Below the pieces are notes generated by a model that saw only the letters and a program-made list of their open reading frames with translations, had not been told where the DNA came from and made no database searches. Positions 50,157 to 58,709 of a stretch of DNA of 64,000 bases are shown one piece after another (position 1 is the first letter of the stretch; every line of letters starts with the position of its first letter). The position numbers and the translations under genes were made by a program. The stretch is from Paenibacillus sp. YYML68 (GTDB taxonomy: Bacteria > Bacillota > Bacilli > Paenibacillales > NBRC-103111): the NCBI RefSeq assembly GCF_027923405.1, contig NZ_BQYI01000001.1, positions 821,501 through 885,500 on the forward strand, in the 5' to 3' direction.

Positions 50157-51893
50157 TCATATCGCTGTCGATGTATTCGATTCATGCTCCCGGCCGATGC
50201 GTACATCGTCCTTCGCAAGCTCCATAAGGAGGCCGTCTTGAATACGGAATATACGATCACAGATATCGATTACCGACATGCGGTGAGTAATGGCAATGCA
50301 CGTCTTATGTGGAGACATACGCTTAATGCTGTGCAGCACGTCCCACTCCGTATCCAGGTCAAGCGCAGAGGTCGCTTCGTCGAGCAATAAGATGGGGGCC
50401 TCACGCACTAATGCGCGTGCGATGGCGATTCGCTGCGCTTGTCCCTCGGATAAGCCGGCACCACTCTCACCAACGACGGTCTGAAGACCGTCTGGCAGCT
50501 TCTCGATGAAGTCCCAAGCGCAGGCGCTGCGTGCAGCTACAACGATCTGCTCCTCCGTAGCACTAGGATGGCCAATACGAATATTGTCCGCAATGGTGCC
50601 GGAGAATAGCGTGTTGCCTTGGGGGACATAGGAGAAGCAGCTTCGTGTGTCCGAGGTGATCGGCGTCTTGTTCCCATTGGCCTCCACAATGGCCATCTGT
50701 CCCGACTTCGGAGCCAGCAGTGCGAGCATTAAGCGGAGCAAGGTCGTCTTGCCTTCACCGGAGCTGCCAATGATGGCGATCGTCTCCCCAGGCTTCACGG
50801 TCAGGTCGATGTCTGTCAGTATCGGCTTCTGTTCATCATAGGCGTAGCTTACACGCTCGAATGTGAGTGCAGGGAGTTGATCGATGCCGCTGAACGAATT
50901 GCCGCTCTTCTCGGCCTCAAGCTCCAGCTGCTCGAACTCGATGAGACGTTCAGCCGATGTGATCGTCGTGATGACATGCGGAAGCGAGCGTGCGAGACCT
51001 TCCATCGGACCTTGAATTTGCCCGACGAGCTGCAGGAATGCGGTGAACGTACCGAATGTGGTTGTGCCTGTCGACAGCTTGAAGGCGCCGAAGACGAAGG
51101 CGAGGAAGAAGCCGATTCGGTAGCCGATCCCGATGATAAGATTCGTTGTCATGTTGAACAGGTTGCGCTTGGCGACCCAGAATAGCTTAAGCCTCTGCGC
51201 TTCCTTCACCTGCTGCATGCTATAACGCTCATACTCGAACGTCTTCACCGTCATCAAGTGACGCACATTCTCCAGCAGTACCGAGCGATAGCCGCTCTCC
51301 GCCTTCTGGATCTGGTGCTGCATCTTCTTCAGTCTACGACCGATGAACCAGCTGAGCGCAATGGATACGGGTCCAAGGAAGAAGGCATAGAGAGCGAGCG
51401 AAGGATCGTAATACCACAGGGTTAGGAATGCGGTCACCAGCTGTACAGCAAGCGAAATGATCATCGGGAGCGTGCTGACCCATCCGTCCACGACATTCGT
51501 TACATCGCTCGTTAGCCGAGTCTGGATGTCCCCGTTGTGATACTTGTTCAGCGTGAACCATTCGATGCGATATAGCCGTTCCATGAACGACTTCTGCAGC
51601 TCGTGGGTCATCGTTTCCTTCAGCATACCGCCCTTATACGATAAATACGCCCCCAGACTAAGCTGCATAATGAGAAGGATGGCGAAAATGAGCACATAGA
51701 GCATGGCGGCCTTGAAGCTTTGAGCGACAGATAAGTCGATCATCTGCTTCGTGACGGCTGCGGTTGCGACATGGCTCACAGCCAATATGACTTGTATCGT
51801 AGTTAGTAGCAGCAGCGCCTTCCAGTTGTGACCGATGCGTCGCAGCAGCCAGCGATAGACGTGCCAATTAGACAATCGTTGCAAGTGCTGCAA
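50157..51893 (-). CDS. ABC exporter 2 of lasso locus
   Basis: 578 residues: six-span exporter domain and ATPase domain with Walker A GSSGEGKTT, signature LSEGQAQR (SEGQ instead of SGGQ), Walker B LLLDEATSALD and H-loop THRMS. It has no peptidase domain. The start is TTG, seven bases after GGAGGT. It lies at the end of the minus-strand arm behind the lasso precursors and B1 and is the likely lasso exporter and immunity protein (D). Confidence 0.88.
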   Translation of the reverse strand: MQHLQRLSNWHVYRWLLRRIGHNWKALLLLTTIQVILAVSHVATAAVTKQMIDLSVAQSFKAAMLYVLIFAILLIMQLSLGAYLSYKGGMLKETMTHELQKSFMERLYRIEWFTLNKYHNGDIQTRLTSDVTNVVDGWVSTLPMIISLAVQLVTAFLTLWYYDPSLALYAFFLGPVSIALSWFIGRRLKKMQHQIQKAESGYRSVLLENVRHLMTVKTFEYERYSMQQVKEAQRLKLFWVAKRNLFNMTTNLIIGIGYRIGFFLAFVFGAFKLSTGTTTFGTFTAFLQLVGQIQGPMEGLARSLPHVITTITSAERLIEFEQLELEAEKSGNSFSGIDQLPALTFERVSYAYDEQKPILTDIDLTVKPGETIAIIGSSGEGKTTLLRLMLALLAPKSGQMAIVEANGNKTPITSDTRSCFSYVPQGNTLFSGTIADNIRIGHPSATEEQIVVAARSACAWDFIEKLPDGLQTVVGESGAGLSEGQAQRIAIARALVREAPILLLDEATSALDLDTEWDVLHSIKRMSPHKTCIAITHRMSVIDICDRIFRIQDGLLMELAKDDVRIGREHESNTSTAI

Positions 51894-51916
51894 GGGTCAT
51901 ACCTCCAACAGCCGCA

Positions 51917-52804
51917 CTACTTCAACGAGATGGACGCTTCCTTCTCCAGGTAGGCAGCCATAGCCTGAAGGAGAGGGGCGCGCAAATCATTCGTCTTCAG
52001 TGCAAAGTCAAGTGTAGTCAGAATGTAGCCTAGACGCTCGCCGACATCATAGCGAGTGCCCTCGAAGTTATAAGCGAAGACGGACTCCGCTTCATTCAGC
52101 TTCTGGATCGCATCGGTCAGCTGAATCTCACCGCCTGCACCGATCTCTTGCCTCTCTAGATAATCGAAGATTTGCGGCGTAAATACGTAACGACCCATAA
52201 TTGCAAGATTCGATGGCGCTGTACCGAGAGCAGGCTTCTCCACGAACTGCTTCACCTTGTACAGTCTGCCATTCTGCTCGGATGGATCGATGATGCCGTA
52301 TCGGTTCGTCTCCTCATCGGCAACCTGCTGAACACCAATGACAGAGCGCTCTGTCGTCTCGTACTCATTAATCAACTGGCGCAAGCAAGGCACCGGACCG
52401 GTCACGATATCGTCGCCAAGCAGTACGCCGAACGGCTCATTGCCGATGAAGCGTCTTGCGCACCATACCGCGTGACCGAGACCCTTCGGCTCCTTCTGGC
52501 GAATGTAGTGGATATCAACGTTGGCGGAGCGCAGAACCTCCTCCAACAGCTTCAGCTTGCCGGATTCGAGCAGTCGTTCTTCGAGCTCGAAGGAGTTATC
52601 GAAGTGATCCTCGATCGCGCGCTTGCCCTTGCCTGTCACGATAATAATATCTTCAATGCCAGCTTCGATGGCCTCTTCCACAATATATTGAATGGTCGGT
52701 TTGTTTATGATCGGCAGCATTTCCTTCGGCATCGCCTTCGTAGCAGGCAGGAAGCGTGTTCCGAGGCCGGCGGCTGGAATAATTGCTTTTTTAACTTTTT
52801 TCAT
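51917..52804 (-). CDS. galU: UTP-glucose-1-phosphate uridylyltransferase
   Basis: 295 residues of the GalU/GtaB type: [20 protein letters not shown] then [19 protein letters not shown] at the nucleotide site. It makes UDP-glucose, which the UDP-glucose dehydrogenase and glycosyltransferases of the polysaccharide operon 10 kb to the right would use. Its place between lasso B1 and exporter genes is unusual; a nucleotidyltransferase acting on the lasso peptide is a less likely reading, since the sequence is that of an ordinary GalU. AAGGAGAC precedes the ATG. Confidence 0.9.
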   Translation of the reverse strand: MKKVKKAIIPAAGLGTRFLPATKAMPKEMLPIINKPTIQYIVEEAIEAGIEDIIIVTGKGKRAIEDHFDNSFELEERLLESGKLKLLEEVLRSANVDIHYIRQKEPKGLGHAVWCARRFIGNEPFGVLLGDDIVTGPVPCLRQLINEYETTERSVIGVQQVADEETNRYGIIDPSEQNGRLYKVKQFVEKPALGTAPSNLAIMGRYVFTPQIFDYLERQEIGAGGEIQLTDAIQKLNEAESVFAYNFEGTRYDVGERLGYILTTLDFALKTNDLRAPLLQAMAAYLEKEASISLK

Positions 52805-52840
52805 TTGGCTCCAGTCTCCTTATGATATAGATTCGTGTTC

Positions 52841-53137
52841 TTATTGGATAGAGACAAGGTTAATTTTGTTCAGCTGCAATAAGAAGGCGATCGTCTGCTC
52901 CGCGCAGGTAGCCTGATCGACCTCGTACTGCTCCATAAGCTTCTCGACGAGCTGCTCCAGCGTCAACGGCTGCTCCAGCAGCTGCCAGATGTCAGCGCTA
53001 ACACGGCCGAGCGTATAATATTTACCGGTTTCAACGTGGAACATACCGATTTCACCGTCGAGGTCGGAGGTGAGGACTTCACCGTTGCGGGCAATTAGGC
53101 TGTGTAGCTCAATCGTTTTTTCCATACTCGTTCCCAT
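52841..53137 (-). CDS. PqqD-like lasso recognition protein B1
   Basis: 98 residues (94 if ATG 53125 is used). VLTSDLDGEIGMFHVETGKY then YTLGRVSADIWQLLEQPLTL is the B1/PqqD signature, followed by a helical C-terminus ending in LNKINLVSIQ. It binds the leader of the lasso precursors encoded just upstream. It differs from the PqqD-like protein at 43649 and is closer to usual lasso B1 proteins. Confidence 0.85.
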   Translation of the reverse strand: MGTSMEKTIELHSLIARNGEVLTSDLDGEIGMFHVETGKYYTLGRVSADIWQLLEQPLTLEQLVEKLMEQYEVDQATCAEQTIAFLLQLNKINLVSIQ

Positions 53138-53161
53138 CCCATCTAGATTTTCATTTTGTCA

Positions 53162-53212
53162 ATAAAAAAAGAAATCTCAAATTTACTATGAAATTTGGGA
53201 TTCCTTTTTTTA
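53162..53212 (-). terminator. terminator between lasso precursors and B1
   Basis: On the minus strand a 14-bp stem (GGAATCCCAAATTT pairing with AAATTTGAGATTTC) is followed by TTTTTTT. Partial termination here would give excess precursor over the enzymes. Confidence 0.88.
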
Positions 53213-53219
53213 TTGAATC

Positions 53220-53354
53220 TTACGAGAACGAGTAATACGTCGAATCCCCATCTACGTACGAAGCATCGATGTTAGGCGTGATGGATGAACCGTATTCCGT
53301 TTTAGCCAGCTCGAGGTCTTTAATTTCCGGAGCTTCCCATACTTTTTTAGTCAT
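53220..53354 (-). CDS. lasso peptide precursor A1 (paeninodin-type)
   Basis: 44 residues. Leader MTKKVWEAPEIKDLELAKTE has the WxxPxI form of the B1-binding YxxPxL motif and the conserved Thr at 19. The core part is YGSSITPNIDAS then YVDGDSTYYSFS. A nine-residue ring can be drawn from Gly22 to Asp30; the C-terminal Ser is the expected kinase target. GGAGGTG precedes the ATG. A longer frame is open upstream but runs through the second precursor and is rejected. Confidence 0.85.
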   Translation of the reverse strand: MTKKVWEAPEIKDLELAKTEYGSSITPNIDASYVDGDSTYYSFS

Positions 53355-53427
53355 TGTATTCACCTCCTTGGTTGTAAAAATAGAGACTCGTTCTCCAACG
53401 TGTAGGGTGTCAAGCAGTTTGGAGGAA

Positions 53428-53565
53428 TTAGGAGAAGGAGAAGAAGACATGCCCTTTGCCATCGGAACGAGTTGCGTCAACATGCTTGCTGATTGGGTGA
53501 CCGTGTGCTGTGTCAAGAACGCTCAGCTCGTTGAGCTCTGGAGTAACCCATGCTTTTTTGCTCAT
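53428..53565 (-). CDS. lasso peptide precursor A2 (paeninodin-type)
   Basis: 45 residues, found by reading the minus strand. Leader MSKKAWVTPELNELSVLDTA has WVTPEL, the full WxxPxL motif, and Thr19. The core part is HGHPISKHVDATRSDG then KGHVFFSFS. As in A1, Gly22 and Asp30 are nine residues apart and the peptide ends SFS. AGGAGGTG stands before the ATG. The two precursors agree in spacing while the core residues differ, showing a family of two products from one locus. Confidence 0.85.
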   Translation of the reverse strand: MSKKAWVTPELNELSVLDTAHGHPISKHVDATRSDGKGHVFFSFS

Positions 53566-53579
53566 ACTGTACACCTCCT

Positions 53580-53640
53580 GGTACGGCTTAGAGAGCCAAT
53601 TAACGGTTCTAATGGCTCATACTGTCTCGTAACGAGAGTA
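53580..53640 (-). promoter_or_regulatory. structured leader of the lasso precursor operon
   Basis: Two hairpins lie just before the precursor A2 start: GAGCCA/TGGCTC (53593-53618) and TCTCGT/ACGAGA (53625-53637). A weak promoter (TTGCGT, 17 nt, TAGCAT, minus strand) lies further up, near 53650-53680. The gap from there to 54009 is AT-rich and holds no gene; it must contain the promoter of the polysaccharide operon, which I could not fix. Confidence 0.3.
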
Positions 53641-54009
53641 ATGCTATCGCAAAAAGAATTGAAACGCAAGATGGCATGAGGCTAAAAGACTAAAAATAAA
53701 AAAATTTAAGGATAATTGTTTTACGTGGTTTTTACAAAACAAAAGGGAAAATTTTCTAGGTACTTTGAACTATCTTAACAGTATCACGTATTTGTTAGGA
53801 AAAGTCTAAAGTTTTAGTAAAGTGGTAGGAACAGTAGAATGCGCTTACAACGCCGGAAAGCTTGATTCTACAAGGCTTTCGTGACCTCATGCATGACTTT
53901 ATGCACGGTTGACGGGCCCAATTATTAAGCATATTTTATTATTATTATCGCTAAAGTTGTAGTAGCATACTTAGTGTGATTGTTGAAATATGGAAGAGGG
54001 GAAACAAGC

Positions 54010-55407
54010 ATGCATAGATCAAATTTACTAGCGTTTGCTAACCTGTGGCAGCTGTTCATCGATGTAGGGGTGCTGGTAGCTTCGTTTGTCGCTGCTTACG
54101 GAGTGACGCAGAGCTTCACATTCTTATACGACTTCGACCGTTATGTGTGGATTCTGATTGTGTTCGTGCCGACCTGGGTGTTCACGATGAATGTGCAGCG
54201 CATGTATAACAGCACCACCTTCACGTATCCGGATCGTCTTGTACGCAGCACGTTGTTCGCATCGCTAATCTCTTGTCTGATCCTTACATCACTTATCTTC
54301 TTCATCAAGGAAACGTATGTGAGCCGGATGCTCATCGGTACATACGTAGGACTTGCCTCCTTCTTGCTCTTGACCGCACGCTTTGTGTATATCTTCCTCG
54401 TGATGAAGCTCAATGCGAAGAGTGGCACCAAGGTCGTTATCGTAGGTACTCCACAGCTGGCCAAGCGCTTCCGCGCCTATATTGCGAAGACGAACGTGAA
54501 GATTCATATACTCGGTCACATTCAGATCTATCCCGATAAGAAGCTTAAGAAAAACTATCACCTTGGTTACTTGTCCGAGCTCGAAGACTTGCTTAAGAAC
54601 AACGTAGTTGACGAAGTGATATTCGCGCTTCCGCGAACGTATGTCAATCGGATTGAGCCGTACATCCTGCAATGTGAAGAAATGGGAATTACGGTGCGTA
54701 TGATCCTCGATCTATATAATCTGCGCTTCTCCAAGATACACCAGTCGAGCATTGGCACATTCCCGATGCTGACCTTTCACTCCGTGACAATCAACAGGTT
54801 TAACTTAATGCTCAAGCGCATCATAGACGTAATCGGTGCGATTGTCGGCTTGTTCCTTACCGCACTTCTGTGTATGGTGATCGTTCCAGCGATTATGCTT
54901 GAATCGAAGGGGCCGGCCGTATTTACGCAGAATCGGGTTGGCCTGAACGGACGAACGTTCAAGATCTACAAGTTCCGTTCGATGTATATCGACGCCGAGG
55001 AACGGAAGCAGAAGCTCATGGCTCAGAACCAGGTGAATGGCGGCTTCATGTTCAAGATGAAGGATGACCCACGTATTACGAGAGTAGGTAAGTTTTTACG
55101 GAAGACCAGTCTTGATGAATTCCCACAGTTCTTGAATGTGCTGCGCGGGGAGATGAGTCTTGTCGGTACACGTCCACCTACGCTGGATGAAGTAAGCAGG
55201 TACGAGACGTACCACCGCAGACGACTCAGCTTTAAGCCGGGACTAACCGGGATGTGGCAGGTGAACGGCCGAAGCGACATTACCGACTTCGAAGAGGTAG
55301 TTCGCTTAGATACGAGCTACATTGATCAGTGGTCGTTATGGCTGGATGTTAAGATTATATTGAAGACTGTCAAAAGCGTGCTCACACCTCGCAGCGGTGC
55401 GATGTAA
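54010..55407 (+). CDS. polyprenyl-phosphate sugar phosphotransferase (priming enzyme)
   Basis: 465 residues. Four N-terminal spans, a CoA-binding-like middle domain (GTKVVIVGTPQLAKRFRAYI) and a C-terminal sugar transferase domain with RIIDVIGAIVGLFLTALLCM, KIYKFRSMYIDAEE and SLVGTRPPTLDEV. It starts polysaccharide repeat units by moving a sugar phosphate to undecaprenyl phosphate. ATG at 54010 follows GAAGAGGGG. First gene of the exopolysaccharide operon. Confidence 0.92.
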   Translation: MHRSNLLAFANLWQLFIDVGVLVASFVAAYGVTQSFTFLYDFDRYVWILIVFVPTWVFTMNVQRMYNSTTFTYPDRLVRSTLFASLISCLILTSLIFFIKETYVSRMLIGTYVGLASFLLLTARFVYIFLVMKLNAKSGTKVVIVGTPQLAKRFRAYIAKTNVKIHILGHIQIYPDKKLKKNYHLGYLSELEDLLKNNVVDEVIFALPRTYVNRIEPYILQCEEMGITVRMILDLYNLRFSKIHQSSIGTFPMLTFHSVTINRFNLMLKRIIDVIGAIVGLFLTALLCMVIVPAIMLESKGPAVFTQNRVGLNGRTFKIYKFRSMYIDAEERKQKLMAQNQVNGGFMFKMKDDPRITRVGKFLRKTSLDEFPQFLNVLRGEMSLVGTRPPTLDEVSRYETYHRRRLSFKPGLTGMWQVNGRSDITDFEEVVRLDTSYIDQWSLWLDVKIILKTVKSVLTPRSGAM

Positions 55408-55431
55408 TTGCGGAAAGGAAGGAAGCTAGTC

Positions 55432-57222
55432 ATGTTCTTAAAAAGAAACGAAGATGCACGCAAAAGTAGGCGCAAGCCTAGTAGCTCATTGATAGAGCCG
55501 ATGAGAATATCGTGTCTGGTGATTAGCGTGATCGGGAGCTCCATGCTGCTCAGCTCTTGCTCCGTATTCGATCTCGAAGCGGCGCCTGCTGCAACAGAGA
55601 AGCAAGCCGATGCGAAGAAGACAGCTCCGAAGGTCGTGAAGGAGTTCAAGGTCGTGGAGAAGGGCAGCGTATCGGCGACATTGCTTGCTAACGGACAGAT
55701 CGTGCCATCGAGAACGGTAAGCATGTACTTTACGAACGTGTCAGGGCCGTTGTCCCAGCTTAACTATAATGTGAATGATCAGGTGAAGAAGGGTGACTTC
55801 TTCGCTGAGATATTGCCGACGGAGATCGAGAGCCGTATTGCGCTGCAACAGCTCGTCGTGGAGAAGGGGAAGCTGCGACTGGAGCAACTGGACGATCCTT
55901 CTCAGCTGGAGGAGCTGAAGAAGAGTATTGAGCTGGCAGAGCTGGAGCTTGTCTTCCTGAAGGAGCAGCAGACGCTGCAGCCTGAGAAGAATGAAGCTGC
56001 TATCCAGAAGGCGCAGTTAGCCATCGAGCAATTCCAGATTCAGATGAATGAGACGAAGCGGTCGAAGGAGCAGTCGAAGGAGCAGCAACAGGCGACGATC
56101 GATAAGCTGAACATCCGACTCACTCAGATCGACAACGATATCAAGGCAGCGAAGGCGAATATGGAAGCAGAGCAGCTGAATCATGATAAGCTCGTCGGCG
56201 TCTGGTGCAATCAGGAATGCGACAAGCGGATTGTCGAGATCGAGAATCATCAGCTGGTGCTGCAGGTGTACGAGGGCTCTAGGTTCTACATTCCGGAAAG
56301 CAACGCAAGATTAATTAAGGATTCGAAGCTGAAGCTGCAGCAGCATAAGCTGAGCATCAGCAATCTGGAGAAGAACAGACTGACAGCTGAGCTGGATCTG
56401 GAGCTGGCGTTGAACGCTCAGAAGCAGTCGAATGAAAGCTTCGCTCAAGTCGAGAGCATCCAGAAGTCGATCGATTCAGCGCAGTTGTCTCTAGTCGATA
56501 TTGGGCGTACGAATGTCGAGCGGGTGGGCAGCCTGCAGCAAGATATTCAGCTGAAGCAAGCAAGGCTCGAGCAGTTGAAGCTACAGCTGGAGACGACTAA
56601 GCGCACGCTGGCAGGCACCAAGCGACAAGCCGAGCTGGATCAACAGACAGCTGAGCTGACGCTAGGACAGCTGCAGCAGAACTTGTCCAACAGTAAGCTG
56701 TACTCGCCTGCTGACGGTATTGTGTCGTATCTCGATAACAAGTCGGTAACCGATATCGTATCGAGCGGTCAGCTGCTTGCGCGTGTGGCCGACCCGAACA
56801 GTCTGGTGTTCCAGATGACGGCGAAGGACGCGAAGTATATGAAGGATTTCAGGACAGGTACCGTAACGGTTGGCACGGTGAAGTATGAAGTCGAACTGTA
56901 CACACCACAGCCGGGAGATTCACTGGATGCAGGCAGCAATGATACAGGCGCGAACGGCCTCGGGACGATCACGGTTAAGTTCAAGAAGGACTCGCCGGAG
57001 CTGAAGTTCGGAGAGATTATTCAGGTGCAGCTTAGCGTGACGAAGGACGATGTGCTGCTCGTATCGAAGACGGATGTGCGCGTAGAGAATGGTAAGATTC
57101 TGGTCGACGTGCTGAAGAATGAAGAGACGGTAACCGTTGAGGTTGAACGGGGCATTGAGACTGATACACATGTCGAGGTTGTCGCTGGCTTAAGCCAAGG
57201 TGACAAGGTGATTCGAAGATAA
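55432..57222 (+). CDS. HlyD/adaptor-like lipoprotein with long coiled coil
   Basis: 596 residues. After a basic N-terminus comes a membrane segment ending in the lipobox LLSSC. A lipoyl-like half-motif (VEKGSVSATLLANGQIVPSR), a coiled-coil hairpin of about 270 residues, the second half (LYSPADGIVSYLDNKSVTDI) and a beta-barrel domain follow, as in membrane-fusion proteins. The tip of the coiled coil carries VWCNQECDKR, two Cys four apart. It probably links polymer export across the thick wall. ATG 55432 follows AAAGGAAGG. Confidence 0.78.
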   Translation: MFLKRNEDARKSRRKPSSSLIEPMRISCLVISVIGSSMLLSSCSVFDLEAAPAATEKQADAKKTAPKVVKEFKVVEKGSVSATLLANGQIVPSRTVSMYFTNVSGPLSQLNYNVNDQVKKGDFFAEILPTEIESRIALQQLVVEKGKLRLEQLDDPSQLEELKKSIELAELELVFLKEQQTLQPEKNEAAIQKAQLAIEQFQIQMNETKRSKEQSKEQQQATIDKLNIRLTQIDNDIKAAKANMEAEQLNHDKLVGVWCNQECDKRIVEIENHQLVLQVYEGSRFYIPESNARLIKDSKLKLQQHKLSISNLEKNRLTAELDLELALNAQKQSNESFAQVESIQKSIDSAQLSLVDIGRTNVERVGSLQQDIQLKQARLEQLKLQLETTKRTLAGTKRQAELDQQTAELTLGQLQQNLSNSKLYSPADGIVSYLDNKSVTDIVSSGQLLARVADPNSLVFQMTAKDAKYMKDFRTGTVTVGTVKYEVELYTPQPGDSLDAGSNDTGANGLGTITVKFKKDSPELKFGEIIQVQLSVTKDDVLLVSKTDVRVENGKILVDVLKNEETVTVEVERGIETDTHVEVVAGLSQGDKVIRR

Positions 57223-57243
57223 AGCTCAAGGAGAGAATATAGA

Positions 57244-57918
57244 ATGGACTTGCAGCGTCTATTGAACGCGATTATGAAGAAAAGCTGGCTGATCGTGCTG
57301 TGTGCCATCGTCGGAGGAAGCCTCGCTACATATGTCAGTCTGTTCATGACCAAGCCGATGTATCAGACGAGTACGACATTATATATCTTGAACAGAAGCA
57401 GCTCCGTGCTGTCTGGCAACTCGATCAATCTGTCCGATATTGCGCTTAGCCGTCAGCTGATCAGCGACTTCGGTAACATTATTCAGACTCGCAAGGTGCT
57501 GGAGCCAGCACTGGCCGAGCTGAACGATCCGGAGCTTACAGTTGGTGCGATCGCAAGCGCAACGTCGGTTCATCTCATGAAGGAATCGAACGTCGTCTCC
57601 ATTATCGTCACGTGGCCGGAGCCAGAGCAGGCTGCGCGCATTGCGAATGCGGTGAGCCGTTCGTTTACGAGTGAAATCTCGAAGCTGATGGGACAGAATT
57701 CGATCGGAACGCTTGATCAAGCCCTCGTGCCCGAGCGTCCGTTGCCTTCGAAGCGCTCTGTGTTGCTGGTCGTCGGGGTGATGGCTGGAGCGATCATCGC
57801 AGTTGGTCTGATCTACGTACGCGCCTTGTTCGACAATACGATCTACTCGGCTGCTGATATTGAACGAGGCACTGATCTGAAGGTGATGGGAATTATACCG
57901 GAACACAATATTAGTTGA
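57244..57918 (+). CDS. Wzz/CapA-type chain-length regulator
   Basis: 224 residues. Two membrane spans (SWLIVLCAIVGGSLATYVSL near the start, SVLLVVGVMAGAIIAVGLIY near the end) flank an outer domain, and PERPLPSKRS carries the Pro-rich motif before the second span. It works with the tyrosine kinase encoded next. AAGGAGAG precedes the ATG. Confidence 0.88.
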   Translation: MDLQRLLNAIMKKSWLIVLCAIVGGSLATYVSLFMTKPMYQTSTTLYILNRSSSVLSGNSINLSDIALSRQLISDFGNIIQTRKVLEPALAELNDPELTVGAIASATSVHLMKESNVVSIIVTWPEPEQAARIANAVSRSFTSEISKLMGQNSIGTLDQALVPERPLPSKRSVLLVVGVMAGAIIAVGLIYVRALFDNTIYSAADIERGTDLKVMGIIPEHNIS

Positions 57919-57932
57919 GGAGAATCGTGCGT

Positions 57933-58658
57933 ATGCAGAGTAAGACGTTCAACGTATATAACCAGGAAAGCCAGGCCGTACAAGACGCTTATGCGATGCT
58001 GACGGCTAACATTCACCTCAGTGGCAATGAGCGACGGTACAAGACGCTAGCTATGACGAGCTGCAAGCCGAAGGCAGGCAAGACGTCCATCGCGATCAGT
58101 CTCGCTATTACGATGGCAGGCTCCGGCTGGAAGGTGCTGCTCGTAGACGGAGACATGCGTAAGCCAAGTGCGGGTAAGCGTCTGGGCGACGACTCCCTGC
58201 TAGGGTTATCCGATTATTTGACAGGGCAGTCGCAGCTGGAGGAAGTGCTGTGCAAGACGAATATTCCTAACCTTACCTATATATATAGTGGAGTCAGCGG
58301 ACACAATCCGATCGGTCTTCTATGCACGGCGCACTTCGAAGAGATGATGCATATCACACGAGAGCAGTACGACTTCGTTATATTCGATACACCAGCATTG
58401 TCGACAGTCGTCGATGCCTCCCTGGTCGCATCCAAGGTCGACGCTACGTTACTTGTTGTGGAAATTGGCCGAACCTCGATCGATTCGATCAAGCCGGCAA
58501 AGGAGCAGCTGGAGAAGGTCAATGCCAACATTCTCGGTGTGGTACTGAATAAGGTGAAGAAGAACGAGTATCGGAAGCATTTCGGGGCATATGATTATTT
58601 TAGGGATAGTGGGAAGTTTGTGAGGAAGAGTCGTTCCCTTTCGGGTGCAAGTAAATAG
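57933..58658 (+). CDS. BY-type tyrosine kinase of polysaccharide export
   Basis: 241 residues. Walker A in MTSCKPKAGKTSIAISLAIT, Walker A' in KVLLVDGDMRKPS and Walker B in YDFVIFDTPALSTVVDASLV mark a CpsD/CapB-like kinase. The C-terminal Tyr cluster is short (EYRKHFGAYDYF). It is activated by the Wzz partner 14 bp upstream. ATG 57933 is preferred over GTG 57927 by distance to GAGGAG. Confidence 0.88.
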   Translation: MQSKTFNVYNQESQAVQDAYAMLTANIHLSGNERRYKTLAMTSCKPKAGKTSIAISLAITMAGSGWKVLLVDGDMRKPSAGKRLGDDSLLGLSDYLTGQSQLEEVLCKTNIPNLTYIYSGVSGHNPIGLLCTAHFEEMMHITREQYDFVIFDTPALSTVVDASLVASKVDATLLVVEIGRTSIDSIKPAKEQLEKVNANILGVVLNKVKKNEYRKHFGAYDYFRDSGKFVRKSRSLSGASK

Positions 58659-58709
58659 AAATGGAATAATGCGCAGCAGGTTGATTTTGTCAGGAATGAG
58701 GACTTGGCT

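Noticed and set aside
53355..53516. Longer frame joining the precursor A1 upstream
   Set aside because: It overlaps precursor A2 in another frame; A1 has its own GGAGGTG and ATG at 53354.
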